Shown in pieces: positions 63,141-64,000 of a DNA stretch of 64,000 nucleotides. The position numbers and the translations under genes were made by a program. This stretch comes from Hetaerina americana. Lineage: Eukaryota; Arthropoda; Insecta; Odonata; Calopterygidae. Below the pieces are notes generated by a model. That model saw only the letters and a program-made list of their open reading frames with translations, made no database searches and was not told the DNA's origin. The stretch spans positions 5,903,348-5,967,347 of the forward strand of contig JAKTNV010000023.1 of the NCBI GenBank assembly GCA_022747635.1, in the 5' to 3' direction. Position 1 is the first letter of the stretch. The number at the start of each line of letters is the position of its first letter.

Positions 63141-64000
63141 TTGGTATGTGGTTCATTCAATAAGTCCTTAAGAAATAGACATTTTATTTCAGGTAATTTT
63201 TTTTTAATGTTCAGCAATCTCCTTTTATCTTAATACACTTCTCCCAGAGATTCTCCAACTTTTTAAGCCAATCAAGAAGTAGGATTTTGGAAATTCCTCA
63301 AAAAAGGCATCTGTTTTGGTGATGATCTCTACATTCAACATAAATCATTTTCCACTGAGTCTAATTTCAAGCTTGGAAATACAAATCACTCTGGGCTGAA
63401 TCTGGTTAATGCCGTGAGTTGTCATAATTTGAACTTTAATTTCATATTTTTTGCCATTGAAACTGCAGGTGTGCATCTGTGAATTGTTGTGATGAAAGAG
63501 AATTTTTTTCTATGCCAAATGAGGATGTTTTCTCTTGATTTATCCACTCAACCAGCATATTAGCAATGCAAAATTCTCTCTGTTTATCATTTGTCTTATT
63601 TGCAAGTTATCAATGTAGATGATTCCACATGAATCCCTAAAAACCATGGCCATCACCTTGTCAACCCATTTCACCATCTTCTCCCGCTTCGATGTTGGAT
63701 CGCCTTTAGAATCCCACTGTTTCAACTAGTCATGTGTCTCTGTAGTATCGTAGTGTATCCAAGTATTGTCCAAAGTCAAGTATCAATGCAATACATTATT
63801 AGGATTGCAACGGAAAAGTGCCAGCCCAGTCTCCGAATCTACGTCATGATTGTTTTATTCTTCACTGAGAGCAAGGGCGGCAACCCATCTTGCCAAGATT
63901 TTTTATGCAAAATTGAAAAAATTGTACCTTTTAATATAATTGTTGACTCAACTATTTCCCAAACTTTGATTTGTTGATCACTCAAAGCCATATTGTGGAT
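63141..64000 (-). mobile_element. Mariner element, 3' part in window
   Basis: The left end TTGGTATGTGGTTCATTCAA follows a TA and looks like a mariner terminal repeat. On the minus strand 63725-63540 encodes VKQWDSKGDPTSKREKMV-type and VMAMVFRDSCGIIYIDNL, the central transposase region, with N-terminal parts in broken frames to the right edge. The 5' end lies outside the window. Confidence 0.75.

Noticed and set aside
1..64000. CRISPR arrays, rRNA genes, bacterial operons
   Set aside because: No regularly spaced repeats, no rRNA similarity and clear spliceosomal gene structure.

Overview
The window is AT-rich animal nuclear DNA, most likely from an insect or another arthropod with a large, transposon-rich genome. 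Coding sequence occurs only as short islands flanked by GT/AG splice signals, and the rest is intron filled with decayed mobile elements. The assignment to arthropods rests on the element mix (mariner, pogo/Tigger, Ty1/copia, LINE and tRNA-derived SINE remnants) and is an inference. No bacterial features, functional tRNA, rRNA or CRISPR array were seen.

One host gene is recognised. It is on the minus strand and runs right to left from at least 59647 to 6760 (or 6694). Thirteen small exons, twelve of them firm, encode a collagen Gly-X-Y chain. The last exon seen carries [18 protein letters not shown], which resembles the C-terminal end of the transmembrane (MACIT) collagens of the XIII/XXIII/XXV group. 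The 5' part (promoter, cytoplasmic segment, membrane anchor, first collagen domains) lies beyond the right edge. Exons are mostly 27 to 135 nt, all joints seen are phase 0 except the entry into the first exon, and introns range from about 0.5 kb to about 19.5 kb. A 27-nt exon coding for a basic peptide (KYKKLRRRQ) and a 36-nt Gly/acidic exon make a non-collagenous interruption in the middle.

Layout from left to right. 1-6.7 kb is downstream of the last recognised exon and holds a SINE and a decayed mariner with terminal repeats. 6.7-8.7 kb holds three collagen exons. 8.7-17.7 kb is an intron with almost no recognisable elements. 17.7-19.1 kb holds three exons. 19.1-38.6 kb is the giant intron, with a split copia element (LTR, primer-binding site, gag, then RT/RNase H and LTR), three SINE families, an internally deleted mariner and an unclassified dispersed repeat. 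38.6-44.9 kb holds three exons, a Tigger-like element, and a pogo/jerky-like element with a mariner nested in it. 44.9-54.9 kb holds the basic mini-exon and two collagen exons, plus a LINE fragment, a mariner, a solo LTR with target duplication, a Penelope-like fragment and two inverted-repeat structures. 54.9-64 kb holds the most 5' exon in the window, LINE fragments in both orientations, a hairpin MITE, and a mariner running off the right edge.

No new gene system was found. The most informative signals are the symmetric, skippable mini-exons of the collagen, its two possible 3' ends, and the structural record of transposition: exact target duplications, 5'-inverted SINE copies, a solo LTR and nested DNA transposons.
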